Of a stretch of DNA of 64,000 bases, positions 24,397 to 33,210 are shown in pieces (positions within the stretch are counted from its first letter, which is position 1; each line of letters begins with the position of its first letter). Made by a program: the position numbers and the translations under genes. Source of the DNA: Rhodobacter sp. (GTDB lineage Bacteria > Pseudomonadota > Alphaproteobacteria > Rhodobacterales > Rhodobacteraceae). The stretch covers positions 310,001 through 374,000 of the forward strand of contig JACKKF010000003.1 of NCBI GenBank assembly GCA_020637555.1, in the 5' to 3' direction. Under the pieces are notes generated by a model. It ran no database searches. It saw only the letters and a program-made list of their open reading frames with translations, and was not told the origin of the DNA.

Positions 24397-26886
24397 ATGC
24401 TTTCCACCTTCCGCTGGCTGTTTCGCATCGCAACGGCGCTGGTGGTTCTGGCTGTGGTGGTGGTGGTCGGGGTCTATTATTTCCTCTCGCGGTCCTTGCC
24501 CGATTACGACACGACCTGGCGGGTGCGCGGGATTTCCGCCGATGTCGAGATCGCGCGCAACACCTGGGCGGTGCCGCATATCTTCGGTCAGTCCGACGCG
24601 GATGTGTTCTTTGGTCTCGGGTTCGCGCATGCGCAGGACCGCCTGTGGCAGATGACGCTGATGCGGCGCACCGTGCAGGGCCGGTTGAGCGAGATCTTCG
24701 GCGAGCGCACGCTGCGCACCGACGAGCTGATGCGCCGGCTCGATCTGTATCACCTGGCGCAGGAATCGGTCGCTGCCCAGGATGACGACACGCTGGCCGC
24801 GCTGGATGCCTATGCGCGCGGGGTGAATGCCTGGATCACGCTGGTGAATGACCGGGCGCTGGGCCGCGGCGCGCCTGAGTTCTTCCTGTTCCCGGGCGAG
24901 GTCAGCCTGTGGCAGCCCGCCGATTCCATCGCCCTCATCAAGCTGATGGCCGTGCAATTGTCCGGCCAGCTCGAGAACGAGGTGCGCCGCGCCCGCCTGT
25001 CGGCCCTGATCGGCGAGGCCCGCACCCGCGACCTGATGCCCGAGGATGACACGCAGGGGCTGGCGGCGTTGCCCGATTTCGCCAGCCTGTTCCCGACCGT
25101 GACACGGACGCAGCTGGCCATGGCCCCGGTTCAGCCGCAGGACCTGCCGGGCGGTGCGCTGTCGCCGTTCAACACCTTCGACATGGCAGGGGCGTCGAAT
25201 GCCTGGGCTGCGGCCCCCAGCCGCAGCGCCAATGGCGGCACGCTCCTGGCCAATGATCCGCATCTGGGGTTTTCCGCGCCGTCGATCTGGTATCTGGCGC
25301 GGCTGAACCTGTCCACCGGGGCGGTGACGGGGGGCACGATCCCGGGCATTCCGGCGGTCCTCATCGGCCGGTCCGAGGCCCTGGGCTGGGCGCTGACCTC
25401 GTCCTATCTGGACGATCAGGACCTGTTCATGGAGGAACTGGACCCGGACGACCCCACCCGCTACCGCACCGCCGACGGCTGGGCGAGTTTCGAGACGCGC
25501 CGCTCGATCATCCAGGTCGCGGATGCCGATCCGGTGACCGTGACACTGCGGTGGTCGCAGAACGGTCCCATCCTGCCGGGCAGCCATTTCTCGCTGGCCT
25601 CGGTCACGCCGCCGGGCAGCGTGGCGGCCCTGTCGTGGACGGCATTGACCGGCGACGATACCTCGATGAGCGCCGCCATCGGCATCATGCGCGCGCAAGG
25701 CGTCGATCAGGCGCTGGCGGCGGGCGAGTCGTATGTCGCCCCGTCGCAGAACCTGACGGTCATCGATCACGACCATATCGCCATGCAACTGATCGGCCGG
25801 ATGCCGCGGCGCGATTCCGCCAGTCCCACCCAGGGCCGTATGCCGTCGCCCGGCTGGGATCCGGCGGCGCGCTGGCAGGGCACCTTTCCCTACAGCGCGA
25901 ATCCGCGGTTCTACGATCCGCCGACCGGTCTGATCGGCAATACCAACAACAAGCCGCTGGACCGGCCGTTCCCTCTGCATGTCAGCTTCGACTGGGGCGA
26001 CACGATGCGCATTCAGCGGTGGGTGCGGCTGATGCGTCAGCGCACCGTTCACACGCGCGAAAGCTTCATCGAGGCGCAGCTCGATACCGTCAGCCAGGCG
26101 GCGCGCACGCTGCTGCCGCTGGTCGGTGCGGAACTGTGGTTCCAGGGCGATCCGGCCGAACCGGGCACCCCTGAATCCCAGCGCCAGATCGCCCTGCAAT
26201 TGCTGGCCGACTGGAACGGAGAGATGTCCGAACATCTGCCCGAACCCCTGATCTATGCCGCCTGGATGCGCGAATTGCAGTTCCGGCTGATCCGCGATGA
26301 ACTGGGGCCCACCGCCGACATGTTCACCCATCTCGAGCCCGAGTTCATCGAGCGCGTGTTCAACAACACCGATGGCGCCGGGGCCTGGTGCGACGTCGTG
26401 CAATCCGCCGTTGTCGAAACCTGCGTCGACATCGCGCGCACCGCGCTGGACGCGGCGCTTCTGGATCTCGAACAGACCTATGGCCCGGCGATCGAAAGCT
26501 GGCGCTGGGGCGATGCCCACCAGGCGACGCATGATCACCCGGTCCTGGGCGACGTGCCGATCCTGCGGCATTTCGTGAACATCCGCCAATCGACCAGCGG
26601 TGGCGACAACACGCTGATGCGTGGCCGCACGCTGGGCGGGCCGCCGGGCGAGCCGGAACCCTTTCTTAACGTCCATGGCGCAGGATACCGTGGCGTCTAT
26701 GACATGGCCGATCCGGAGGCGAGCGTGTTCATCATTTCCACCGGTGAATCCGGTCACCCGTTGAGCCGCCATTATGACGATCTGGGCGTCCTGTGGCGGC
26801 GCGGCGAATATATCCCCATGACGCTGGACCCGGACCTCGCCCGCGCCGGGGGGGTTGGCGTGACCCGACTTGAACCTCGGCCCTGA
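24397..26886 (+). CDS. Penicillin acylase family protein (N-terminal-nucleophile hydrolase)
   Basis: An 829-aa self-processing amidase with one N-terminal membrane anchor or signal segment ('FRIATALVVLAVVVVVGVYYF'). The alpha-chain region 'WAVPHIFGQSDADVFFGLGFAHAQDRLWQM' is typical. Predicted autocleavage falls before Ser267 in 'GASNAWAAAPSRS', making the Ser the beta-chain nucleophile. 'NDPHLGFSAPSIWY' and 'NTNNKPL' supply the oxyanion and catalytic residues. Many such proteins are acyl-homoserine-lactone or beta-lactam acylases; the substrate here is unknown. Start ATG 24397 follows a GAGG site. Confidence 0.87.
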   Translation: MLSTFRWLFRIATALVVLAVVVVVGVYYFLSRSLPDYDTTWRVRGISADVEIARNTWAVPHIFGQSDADVFFGLGFAHAQDRLWQMTLMRRTVQGRLSEIFGERTLRTDELMRRLDLYHLAQESVAAQDDDTLAALDAYARGVNAWITLVNDRALGRGAPEFFLFPGEVSLWQPADSIALIKLMAVQLSGQLENEVRRARLSALIGEARTRDLMPEDDTQGLAALPDFASLFPTVTRTQLAMAPVQPQDLPGGALSPFNTFDMAGASNAWAAAPSRSANGGTLLANDPHLGFSAPSIWYLARLNLSTGAVTGGTIPGIPAVLIGRSEALGWALTSSYLDDQDLFMEELDPDDPTRYRTADGWASFETRRSIIQVADADPVTVTLRWSQNGPILPGSHFSLASVTPPGSVAALSWTALTGDDTSMSAAIGIMRAQGVDQALAAGESYVAPSQNLTVIDHDHIAMQLIGRMPRRDSASPTQGRMPSPGWDPAARWQGTFPYSANPRFYDPPTGLIGNTNNKPLDRPFPLHVSFDWGDTMRIQRWVRLMRQRTVHTRESFIEAQLDTVSQAARTLLPLVGAELWFQGDPAEPGTPESQRQIALQLLADWNGEMSEHLPEPLIYAAWMRELQFRLIRDELGPTADMFTHLEPEFIERVFNNTDGAGAWCDVVQSAVVETCVDIARTALDAALLDLEQTYGPAIESWRWGDAHQATHDHPVLGDVPILRHFVNIRQSTSGGDNTLMRGRTLGGPPGEPEPFLNVHGAGYRGVYDMADPEASVFIISTGESGHPLSRHYDDLGVLWRRGEYIPMTLDPDLARAGGVGVTRLEPRP

Positions 26887-26929
26887 GGGGCGCATATTCC
26901 CGATCTGTCAAGCGTTGCCGAGTGTGCCG

Positions 26930-27802
26930 ATGATCTATGAAACACCCGCCGAATGGACCGATGCCGCGCACAAGCGCGTGCTGCTGTTCGGCATGTCCGG
27001 TCTGGGCAAGACCCGCATCTCCTCGATCCTGCGCGACGGGGGGTGGTTCCACTATTCGGTCGATTACCGGATCGGCACCCGCTACATGGGCGAAGCCATC
27101 GCCGACAATTTCAAGCGCGAGGCGATGAAGGTTCCCTTGCTGCGCGAATTGCTGCTGTCGGATTCGGTGCGGATTGCCTCGAACATCACGTTCGACAATC
27201 TTGCGCCGTTGTCCACCTATCTGGGCAAGCCGGGCGATCCCGCGCAGGGCGGTCTGCCGATCGAGGAATATCGCCGCCGCCAGGCCCAGCACCGCGACGC
27301 CGAGATCGACGCGCTGCTGGATACCCCGAAATTCGTGAACCGGGCGCTGGACATCTACGGCTACAAGAACTTCGTCTGCGACACCAGCGGCTCGATCTGC
27401 GAGGTCGTGAACCCTGAGAACCGCGTGGACCCGGTGCTGAGCGTGCTGTCGCGCCACCTGGCCCTGGTCTGGATCGAGGGCAGCGACGACCACACCCAGG
27501 CGCTGATCGAACGGTTCGACCGCGCGCCCAAGCCGATGTATTATCGCCCGGAATTCCTGCTGGACTGCTGGAGCGCCTATCTGTCCGAGACCGGCCGAAT
27601 GCCCGGGGCGGTGGACCCGGACGCCTTTGTCCGCTGGACCTATGCCCGCGCGCTGGCCCATCGCCAGCCTCGATACGCGGCAATGGCGGCGCACTGGGGG
27701 CTCAAGGTCACCGCCGACCAGATCGCCCAGGTGAACAGCCCGGCGGATTTCACCGCCCTGATCGCCGAGGCGCTTGCCAAGCGTGGGTCCCGGGCAGCCT
27801 GA
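26930..27802 (+). CDS. P-loop ATPase-like protein of unknown role
   Basis: A 290-aa protein with Walker A 'LLFGMSGLGKTRIS' near residue 20. It has no obvious kinase lid or AAA signature, and the rest ('YRIGTRYMGEAIADNFKREAM', 'VCDTSGSICEVVNPENRVDPVL', 'LALVWIEGSDDHTQALIERF') matches a conserved ATPase family in Rhodobacteraceae. The fold suggests a nucleotide-binding kinase-like protein, but the substrate is unknown. I chose the ATG at 26930; an in-frame ATG at 26870 falls inside the previous gene. It sits 40 bp before metA, probably co-transcribed. Confidence 0.7.
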   Translation: MIYETPAEWTDAAHKRVLLFGMSGLGKTRISSILRDGGWFHYSVDYRIGTRYMGEAIADNFKREAMKVPLLRELLLSDSVRIASNITFDNLAPLSTYLGKPGDPAQGGLPIEEYRRRQAQHRDAEIDALLDTPKFVNRALDIYGYKNFVCDTSGSICEVVNPENRVDPVLSVLSRHLALVWIEGSDDHTQALIERFDRAPKPMYYRPEFLLDCWSAYLSETGRMPGAVDPDAFVRWTYARALAHRQPRYAAMAAHWGLKVTADQIAQVNSPADFTALIAEALAKRGSRAA

Positions 27803-27842
27803 GGACCCGCGCCTCAGCCCCCGGAACAACGGAACACGGACC

Positions 27843-28766
27843 ATGCCGATTACCCTGCCTGCAAACCTGCCTGCCTTCGACGTTCTCTCGCGCGAGGGGG
27901 TGATGGTCATGTCGGACACCCGCGCCGCCCGTCAGGACATAAGACCGCTGAAGATCGGCCTCCTGAACCTGATGCCCAAGAAGATCCAGACCGAGAACCA
28001 GTTTGCCCGGCTGATCGGTGCCACGCCCCTGCAGATCGACCTGCGCCTGATCCGCATGAGCGAGCACCAGACCAAGAACACCGCCGCCGAACACATGGAG
28101 GAGTTCTACAAGCCCTTTCAGGAGGTGAAGGACGAAAAGTTCGACGGGCTCATCATCACCGGCGCGCCGATCGAACACCTGCCGTTCGAAGAGGTCACCT
28201 ATTGGGACGAACTGTGCGAGGTCTTCGACTGGACCCAGACCCATGTGCAATCCACCTTTGGCGTGTGCTGGGGGGGGATGGCGATGATCAACCACTTCCA
28301 CGGCGTGCCCAAGCATATCCTGGACCACAAGGCCTTTGGCTGTTTTCGCCACCGCAACCTCGCGCCGGCCTCGCCCTATCTGCGCGGGTTCTCGGATGAT
28401 GTGCTGATCCCGGTCAGCCGCTGGACCGAGATGCGCCAGGACGAGGTGGACGCCGCCCCCGGGCTGACCACGCTTCTCGGCTCGCCCGAGGTCGGTCCCT
28501 GCCTGGTCGAGGATCCGGCGCATCGCGCGCTCTATATCTTCAACCATTTCGAATACGACTCGGGCACCCTGAAAGAGGAATACGACCGCGATGTCGCAGC
28601 GGGCAAGGCGATCAATGTGCCGGTGAACTACTACCCCGGCGATGATCCGTCGCGGGCGCCCCTCAATCGCTGGCGCAGCCACGCGCACCTGCTCTATGGC
28701 AACTGGCTGAACGAGATCTATCAAAGCACGCCGTTCGATCCGTCGCGGATCGGCGAACCCGCCTGA
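27843..28766 (+). CDS. metA: Homoserine O-acyltransferase MetA, predicted acetyl-CoA specific
   Basis: Acylates homoserine in methionine biosynthesis; class I glutamine amidotransferase-like fold. The 307-aa protein has the catalytic Cys in 'FGVCWGGMAMINHF' and the usual 'LNLMPKKIQTENQFARL' N-terminal block. Residue 111, in 'GAPIEHLPFEEV', is Glu. In this family Glu111 selects acetyl-CoA whereas Gly111 (E. coli) selects succinyl-CoA, so acetyltransferase activity is predicted despite common 'succinyltransferase' labels. No SAM riboswitch fits in the 40-bp leader. Confidence 0.92.
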   Translation: MPITLPANLPAFDVLSREGVMVMSDTRAARQDIRPLKIGLLNLMPKKIQTENQFARLIGATPLQIDLRLIRMSEHQTKNTAAEHMEEFYKPFQEVKDEKFDGLIITGAPIEHLPFEEVTYWDELCEVFDWTQTHVQSTFGVCWGGMAMINHFHGVPKHILDHKAFGCFRHRNLAPASPYLRGFSDDVLIPVSRWTEMRQDEVDAAPGLTTLLGSPEVGPCLVEDPAHRALYIFNHFEYDSGTLKEEYDRDVAAGKAINVPVNYYPGDDPSRAPLNRWRSHAHLLYGNWLNEIYQSTPFDPSRIGEPA

Positions 28767-28775
28767 CTGGCGCAG

Positions 28776-28807
28776 GGCGCGCAGGGGGCACCGCGCCCCC
28801 GCGCGCC
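28776..28807 (+). terminator. Strong GC hairpin after metA
   Basis: Arms GGCGCGC-A-GGGGGC and GCCCCC-GCGCGCC around a five-base loop, 9 bp after the metA stop. There is no T tract, so it may be a weak terminator or an intergenic repeat. Confidence 0.4.
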
Positions 28808-28965
28808 ATCGCGCGCGGGCGGGTTTGCGCGCGTCCGGGCCAGCCCAGGCCGTGTTTGCCGCACAAAGATGCGGCCGGGGCGGTTTCGCTCATCCGCCGG
28901 GGCTGTTAGGCTGGGGTCTCATCGGAGCAGGCCTCCGCCATTCACCCCGACCGACAGGAGTTCTC

Positions 28966-29406
28966 ATGACCCAGGCCGCCAAGCAGGCCCAAGCGGGTGA
29001 CACCGTTCATTTCCATTACACCGGCACCCTGGCTGACGGCAGCGTGTTCGACAGTTCCGAGGGGCGCGAACCCTTGTCCTTCACCCTGGGATCGGGGCAG
29101 ATCATTCGCGGGCTCGATGCCGCCATCACCGGCATGGCGGTGGGCGATGCCAAGACCGTGACCATTCCGGCGGCCGACGCCTACGGCGAAGCGGACCCGA
29201 ACGCCCGTCAGGCCATCCCGCGCGCGCAGATTCCGCCGCATATCCCCACCGATCCGGGCACCGCGCTGCAGATGCAGACCCCGCAGGGCCAGACGATCCC
29301 GGTGGTGGTGGTCGAGGCCAATGACGACGAGGTCATTCTGGACGCGAACCACCCGCTTGCGGGCAAGGATCTGACCTTTGCGGTCGAGATCGTGGCGATC
29401 GCCTGA
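28966..29406 (+). CDS. FKBP-type peptidyl-prolyl isomerase (SlyD-like)
   Basis: A 146-aa prolyl isomerase and chaperone with the FKBP core 'VHFHYTGTLADGSVFDSS', 'FTLGSGQIIRGLDAAITGM', an insert-in-flap region around 'PPHIPTDPGTALQMQ' and 'VILDANHPLAGKDLTF', the SlyD signature. It lacks the His/Cys-rich metal-binding tail of E. coli SlyD. AGGAG lies 6 bases before the ATG at 28966. No signal peptide, so cytoplasmic. Confidence 0.92.
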   Translation: MTQAAKQAQAGDTVHFHYTGTLADGSVFDSSEGREPLSFTLGSGQIIRGLDAAITGMAVGDAKTVTIPAADAYGEADPNARQAIPRAQIPPHIPTDPGTALQMQTPQGQTIPVVVVEANDDEVILDANHPLAGKDLTFAVEIVAIA

Positions 29407-29480
29407 TACCGGTCTGATCCGGACCCTGGCGCGGTGCGAAACCGGTTTCCAGACCGCGCGCGCCGCGCTAAGACCCGCGC

Positions 29481-30059
29481 ATGGCCAAGCTCTATTTCCA
29501 CTACTCGACCATGAACGCGGGCAAGTCGACGATCCTGCTGCAGGCGTCGCACAATTACCGTGAACGCGGGATGCAGACCTATCTTCTGACCGCGCAGTTC
29601 GACAACCGCGCGGGCGACGGGCGCATCGCCTCGCGGATCGGTATCGGCGAAGCGGCCGATACCTTTGCCCCGGACGAGGACCTTTTCACCAAGATCGAGA
29701 CCCGGCTTGCCCAGGGCCCCTGCGCCTGTGTCTTTGTGGACGAGGCGCAGTTCCTGTCCCGCGATCAGGTCTGGCAACTGGCGCGGGTGGTGGATGATCT
29801 GGGCGTGCCGGTCATGTGCTATGGCCTGCGGGTGGATTTCCGGGGCGCCCTGTTTCCCGGGTCCTCGGCCCTGCTGGCGCTGGCCGACGAGATGCGCGAG
29901 GTCCGCACGATCTGTCACTGCGGCAAGAAGGCCACCATGGTGATCCGCCAGGGGCCCGACGGGCGCGCGCTGAAGGAAGGCGCGCAGGTGCAGATCGGTG
30001 GCAACGAAACCTATGTCTCGCTCTGCCGCAAGCACTGGCGCGAGGCCGTCGGCGACTGA
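29481..30059 (+). CDS. tdk: Thymidine kinase (type II)
   Basis: Salvage phosphorylation of thymidine. The 192-aa protein has the P-loop 'STMNAGKSTILLQ', the Walker B-like 'VFVDEAQFL', 'CYGLRVDFRG' and a zinc site from 'CHCGKK' plus a C-terminal 'CRKHW', all typical of the tetrameric TK family. The window also encodes ThyX, so both salvage and de novo dTMP routes are present. A terminator follows 24 bp after its stop. Confidence 0.95.
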   Translation: MAKLYFHYSTMNAGKSTILLQASHNYRERGMQTYLLTAQFDNRAGDGRIASRIGIGEAADTFAPDEDLFTKIETRLAQGPCACVFVDEAQFLSRDQVWQLARVVDDLGVPVMCYGLRVDFRGALFPGSSALLALADEMREVRTICHCGKKATMVIRQGPDGRALKEGAQVQIGGNETYVSLCRKHWREAVGD

Positions 30060-30083
30060 GCGGCGCGCGAAGCCCGCAAAAAG

Positions 30084-30114
30084 AAAAGGCCGGTCCCCGC
30101 AGGTCCGGCCTTTT
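30084..30114 (+). terminator. Rho-independent terminator after tdk
   Basis: Stem AAAAGGCCGG / CCGGCCTTTT around an 11-base loop, ending in TTTT. It could serve both tdk (plus) and the tRNA-Gly gene that converges from the right. Confidence 0.85.
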
Positions 30115-30119
30115 GTTCA

Positions 30120-30194
30120 TGGAGCGGGCGATGAGATTCGAACTCACGACCCTAACCTTGGCAAGGTTATGCTCTACCCCTGAGCTACGCCCGC
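30120..30194 (-). tRNA. tRNA-Gly (anticodon GCC)
   Basis: Minus-strand cloverleaf: acceptor GCGGGCG/CGCCCGC, D-arm 'AGCTCAGGGGTAGAGC', anticodon loop TTGCCAA (GCC, Gly), T-arm GTGAG-TTCGAAT-CTCAT with one G-U pair. The CCA end is encoded. Coordinates include CCA. Confidence 0.96.
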
Positions 30195-30239
30195 TCGATG
30201 GCCGTCGCATAGCATCCCGGGCCGGGGGCTGCAAGCGGG

Positions 30240-30890
30240 TTATCGGCGCAGTTCAAAGGCATCGAGGAACCGTTGCGACGGATCAAGATCACCGGACAGG
30301 GTGACCAGGCCCTGGGCCTGCACCTGCGTCAGCGGGGCAGGGCCATAGACCACGGCGGCCATGACATTCGCGTTGACGGTGACCAGGGTCGGCATGTCCC
30401 GCGGCGGGCCATCCGCGCAGGGGCGGGCGTCAAAGCCCTGGGGCGACAGGGTGGTGGCAAAACAATCGGCGCCCATGACAAAGGCCATTTGGGACTGGCC
30501 TGCGGCCGGCGGCGCGACCATGGCGCCCATGGACAGCATCAACGCGGTCGGACTGATGAACTTGCGCGGATCATGGCCCGGTTGCCGAACCCCCCAGACG
30601 CAAAGCGCGTCGATGATGCCGCGCGTGTCCCGGCCCGCGGCCGTCAGGTCATAGACCTGAACCGAGGCCGGCGGCGGCAGGGTGCGCCGCGTCAGCAGAC
30701 CCGCCGATTCCAGATCGCCCAGGCGCTGGGTCAGCACATTGGTGGCAATGCCGGGAAGCCCGCCCTTGAGGGCGCCGAACCGCTTGGGGCCCAGCATCAG
30801 TTCTCGCAGCACCAGCAAGGCCCAGCGGTCGCCGATCAGGTCCAGCGCGTGGGCGGCCAGACATCCCTCGTTATAGCCTTTGCGCGGCAT
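30240..30890 (-). CDS. HxlR-family winged-helix regulator with C-terminal extension
   Basis: A 216-aa regulator: the N-terminal HxlR domain ('CLAAHALDLIGDRWALLVLRELMLGPKRFGALK', 'ATNVLTQRLGDLESAGLL') binds DNA. The following 110 residues ('MAFVMGADCFATTLSPQGFDAR...') look like the SCP2-like or substrate-binding extension seen in longer HxlR proteins. GGGGGA precedes the ATG at 30890. It is divergent from the VOC gene at 31010, the likely target; inverted and direct repeats occupy the shared promoter region. Confidence 0.85.
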   Translation of the reverse strand: MPRKGYNEGCLAAHALDLIGDRWALLVLRELMLGPKRFGALKGGLPGIATNVLTQRLGDLESAGLLTRRTLPPPASVQVYDLTAAGRDTRGIIDALCVWGVRQPGHDPRKFISPTALMLSMGAMVAPPAAGQSQMAFVMGADCFATTLSPQGFDARPCADGPPRDMPTLVTVNANVMAAVVYGPAPLTQVQAQGLVTLSGDLDPSQRFLDAFELRR

Positions 30891-30904
30891 GATTTCCCCC
30901 GGAT

Positions 30905-30942
30905 ACTTGCGAATAGATATAATGAACTTGCAAAAAACAAGC
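30905..30942. promoter_or_regulatory. Putative HxlR operator region
   Basis: ACTTGC occurs twice in direct repeat, 21 bp apart (30905, 30926), and the second copy forms an inverted repeat CTTG-N7-CAAG (30927-30941). The AT-rich segment lies between two divergent starts, where an HxlR dimer would act. Pattern-based inference. Confidence 0.45.
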
Positions 30943-31009
30943 AATGCGGATTAGGCTGATCCCGGAACGAGTGCGGCCCGTCAGGGCCTGGATCAACGGG
31001 AGACCCACA

Positions 31010-31768
31010 ATGCAAGCATCCTTTCACGGCATTCCCTGCTGGTATGAGCTGACGACGCCTGAGCCCGAGGCCGCCGGCGCCTTCTACGCGGGGGTTCTGG
31101 GATGGGAGATGGTCGATGCCGGGGTCGAGGGCTTCGACTATCATGTCGCCAAGGCCGGCCCGGCGATGGTTGCCGGCATGTCCAAGCCGATGATGCCGGG
31201 CATTCCGCCGCACTGGCTGATCTATTTTGCCGTCAGCGATTGCGACGCCACGGCCGCCGCCATCGTCGCGGATGGCGGGCAGCAGGTGGTGGCGCCGATG
31301 GACATTCCCAACACCGGACGCTTTGCCATTCTCACCGACCCCCAGGGCGCGCGGTTCGGCATTCTGCAACCCAACGATGCCGAGGGCTCGGGGCTGGACC
31401 CGACAAAGCCCGGACATGGCAGTTGGCATGAGCTGATGTCCTCGGACCCCGTTGCCGGATTTGCGTTCTACGCCAAGCACTTCGGATGGGAAGCCGGTGA
31501 TCGGGTGCCGATCGGCGAGGGCGGCGACTACCAGCTTTTCCGCCGCAACGGCGCGGATCTCGGCGGCATGATGGGCCTGCCGATGCCGCAGATGCCGCCG
31601 GTCTGGTTGCCCTATTTCAACGTGTCCGGCATCGACGCCGCCATGGCCGCGATTTCGGCGCAAGGCGGCGCGGTGACGCATGGCCCGATGGAGGTGCCCG
31701 GCGGCGGCTGGATCATCCACGGAACCGATCCGCAGGGCGCCTATTTCGCCCTCACCGGGCCGCGCTGA
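31010..31768 (+). CDS. Two-domain VOC (glyoxalase/bleomycin-resistance-like) protein
   Basis: A 252-aa protein made of two vicinal-oxygen-chelate modules: 'IPCWYELTTPEPEAAGAFYAGVLGW' opens the first and 'GSWHELMSSDPVAGFAFYAKHFGW' the second. Each ends in a 'DPQGA.F' element. Tandem-VOC proteins include dioxygenases and resistance proteins; no specific substrate can be named. GGGAG precedes the ATG at 31010. Divergent from the HxlR regulator, which probably controls it. Confidence 0.85.
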   Translation: MQASFHGIPCWYELTTPEPEAAGAFYAGVLGWEMVDAGVEGFDYHVAKAGPAMVAGMSKPMMPGIPPHWLIYFAVSDCDATAAAIVADGGQQVVAPMDIPNTGRFAILTDPQGARFGILQPNDAEGSGLDPTKPGHGSWHELMSSDPVAGFAFYAKHFGWEAGDRVPIGEGGDYQLFRRNGADLGGMMGLPMPQMPPVWLPYFNVSGIDAAMAAISAQGGAVTHGPMEVPGGGWIIHGTDPQGAYFALTGPR

Positions 31769-31771
31769 CAC

Positions 31772-32200
31772 CTACCAGTGGCCGATATTCGGAAGCGAGA
31801 TCCAGGGCTCTGCGGGGGCCTGGGCCTCGCCTTTCTGCAAGAGCTCGATCGACACGTTGTCGGGGCTGCGCACAAAGGCCATGCGCCCGTCGCGCGGGGG
31901 GCGATTGAGGGTGACACCATTGTCGATCAGGTGCTGGCAGGTCGCATAGATGTCGTCGACCTCATAGGCGAGGTGGCCGAAATGGCGGCTGTCCGAGGGC
32001 AGGCCATCGTCGCCGTCCCAGTTCCAGGTCAGCTCGACCGGGCACTCAGGCTGGCCGGGCGGCGCCATGAACACCAGGGAAAACCGCCCCTGTTCGCTGT
32101 CGTAGCGGCGCGTTTCTTCCAGCCCGAGCAGCCGGTAGAAGGCCATCGAGGCCTCGAGATCCAGCACCCGGACCATGGTATGCAGATATTTGATCGTCAT
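31772..32200 (-). CDS. gloA: Lactoylglutathione lyase-like VOC protein (glyoxalase I)
   Basis: A 142-aa single-domain glyoxalase I that would convert the methylglyoxal-glutathione hemithioacetal to S-lactoylglutathione. The four expected metal ligands are visible: His7 ('LHTMVRV'), Glu56 ('VELTWN'), His76 ('FGHLAYEV') and Glu119 ('NVSIELLQ'). It converges with the neighbouring tandem-VOC gene, separated by 3 bp. Strong family match; the activity is inferred. Confidence 0.88.
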   Translation of the reverse strand: MTIKYLHTMVRVLDLEASMAFYRLLGLEETRRYDSEQGRFSLVFMAPPGQPECPVELTWNWDGDDGLPSDSRHFGHLAYEVDDIYATCQHLIDNGVTLNRPPRDGRMAFVRSPDNVSIELLQKGEAQAPAEPWISLPNIGHW

Positions 32201-32245
32201 GCGTTCCGTCCTTGGAAATTCCCAGACCGCAAAGGTAATCCGCGT

Positions 32246-33124
32246 TCACGACAAAGTCTTGGGGGCAAGCGATGAAATTTGCCCTGCGTCCAGCGGCGTG
32301 CGATGCAACGCGCCGCGCATCACCAGGGTCACGGTGGTGAAGCTGACATAGAGCAGCAGATACCACGAGCCGAACTTGCCCCAGGTCACCAGATCGAAAT
32401 GCCCCTGGCCCGCATAGACCCAGGTGCGGGTCAGCGTGCCGACATTCTCGGCGATCCACAGGAAAAAGGCCGACAGGAACGCCGCCAGCGGCAGCGGCAT
32501 CCAATAGGCGTGATCGCCGGGAAAGAACCAGATGCGCGTGCGCCCGAACAGCAGAACCGTCGCCGCGAACAGGCCCAGGCGCATGTCGGGCAGCCAATGA
32601 TGGGTGAAGAAGTTCGCATAGATCGCCACCGCCAGCAGAACCGTCGCCCAGAACGGCGGATAGGGGGCAAAGCGCATGTGGAAGATGCGGATCACCCGCG
32701 CCATGTAGCTGCCGACACTGGCATACATGAAGCCCGAGAACAGCGGCACGCCGGCGATCTCGAAGAGCCCGCTTTCCGGGTAATCCCATGACCCCTGCGC
32801 CAGCTTGAACACTTCCATCGCCGTGCCGGTCAGGTGGAACAGCGCGATGACCTTGGCCTCGGCCCAATCCTCGAGTCGCAGCCACAGGAACACCGCCTGC
32901 GTGAGGACCGCGAACAGAAACAGCGCATCATACCGGCTGAGCGCCCAGTCGGGTTGCCAGATCGCGCGTGTCAGCACGATCGCGATCAGGAACAGCCCGC
33001 CGAACAGCGCCGCCCATCCCTGCTTCAGGACGAACATGACAAAGGCGGCGGTGTGGCGGCTCATGCGCGCGCGGGCCCAATCGCCCAGGCGGCGCTCCAG
33101 TGCGGGGGTGCCGCGATCTTTCAT
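32246..33124 (-). CDS. DUF817 family integral membrane protein
   Basis: A 292-aa membrane protein with about seven hydrophobic segments ('WAALFGGLFLIAIVLT', 'LFLFAVLTQAVFLWL', 'FWATVLLAVAIYANFF', 'LPLAAFLSAFFLWIAENVG'). It has the DUF817 signature around 'LFHLTGTAMEVFKLAQGSWDYPE' and 'GVPLFSGFMYASVGSYM'. Conserved His/Asp residues between helices hint at an enzyme or transporter, but no function is known. Confidence 0.85.
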   Translation of the reverse strand: MKDRGTPALERRLGDWARARMSRHTAAFVMFVLKQGWAALFGGLFLIAIVLTRAIWQPDWALSRYDALFLFAVLTQAVFLWLRLEDWAEAKVIALFHLTGTAMEVFKLAQGSWDYPESGLFEIAGVPLFSGFMYASVGSYMARVIRIFHMRFAPYPPFWATVLLAVAIYANFFTHHWLPDMRLGLFAATVLLFGRTRIWFFPGDHAYWMPLPLAAFLSAFFLWIAENVGTLTRTWVYAGQGHFDLVTWGKFGSWYLLLYVSFTTVTLVMRGALHRTPLDAGQISSLAPKTLS

Positions 33125-33210
33125 CGCGCGCGCCCCAAGTTCTTGCGGTCAAAGCCCGCATTGATGCAAGATATGGACAAAACGAATCCCGGGACAGAAA
33201 GAGACTTCTC

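Noticed and set aside
24217..26895. 892-aa minus-strand ORF opposite the penicillin acylase
   Set aside because: No domains, Arg/Gln/Gly/His-rich shadow; the plus-strand gene carries clear catalytic motifs.
27803..27842. SAM-II riboswitch before metA
   Set aside because: Only 40 bp between genes, with no room for the aptamer and no matching core.
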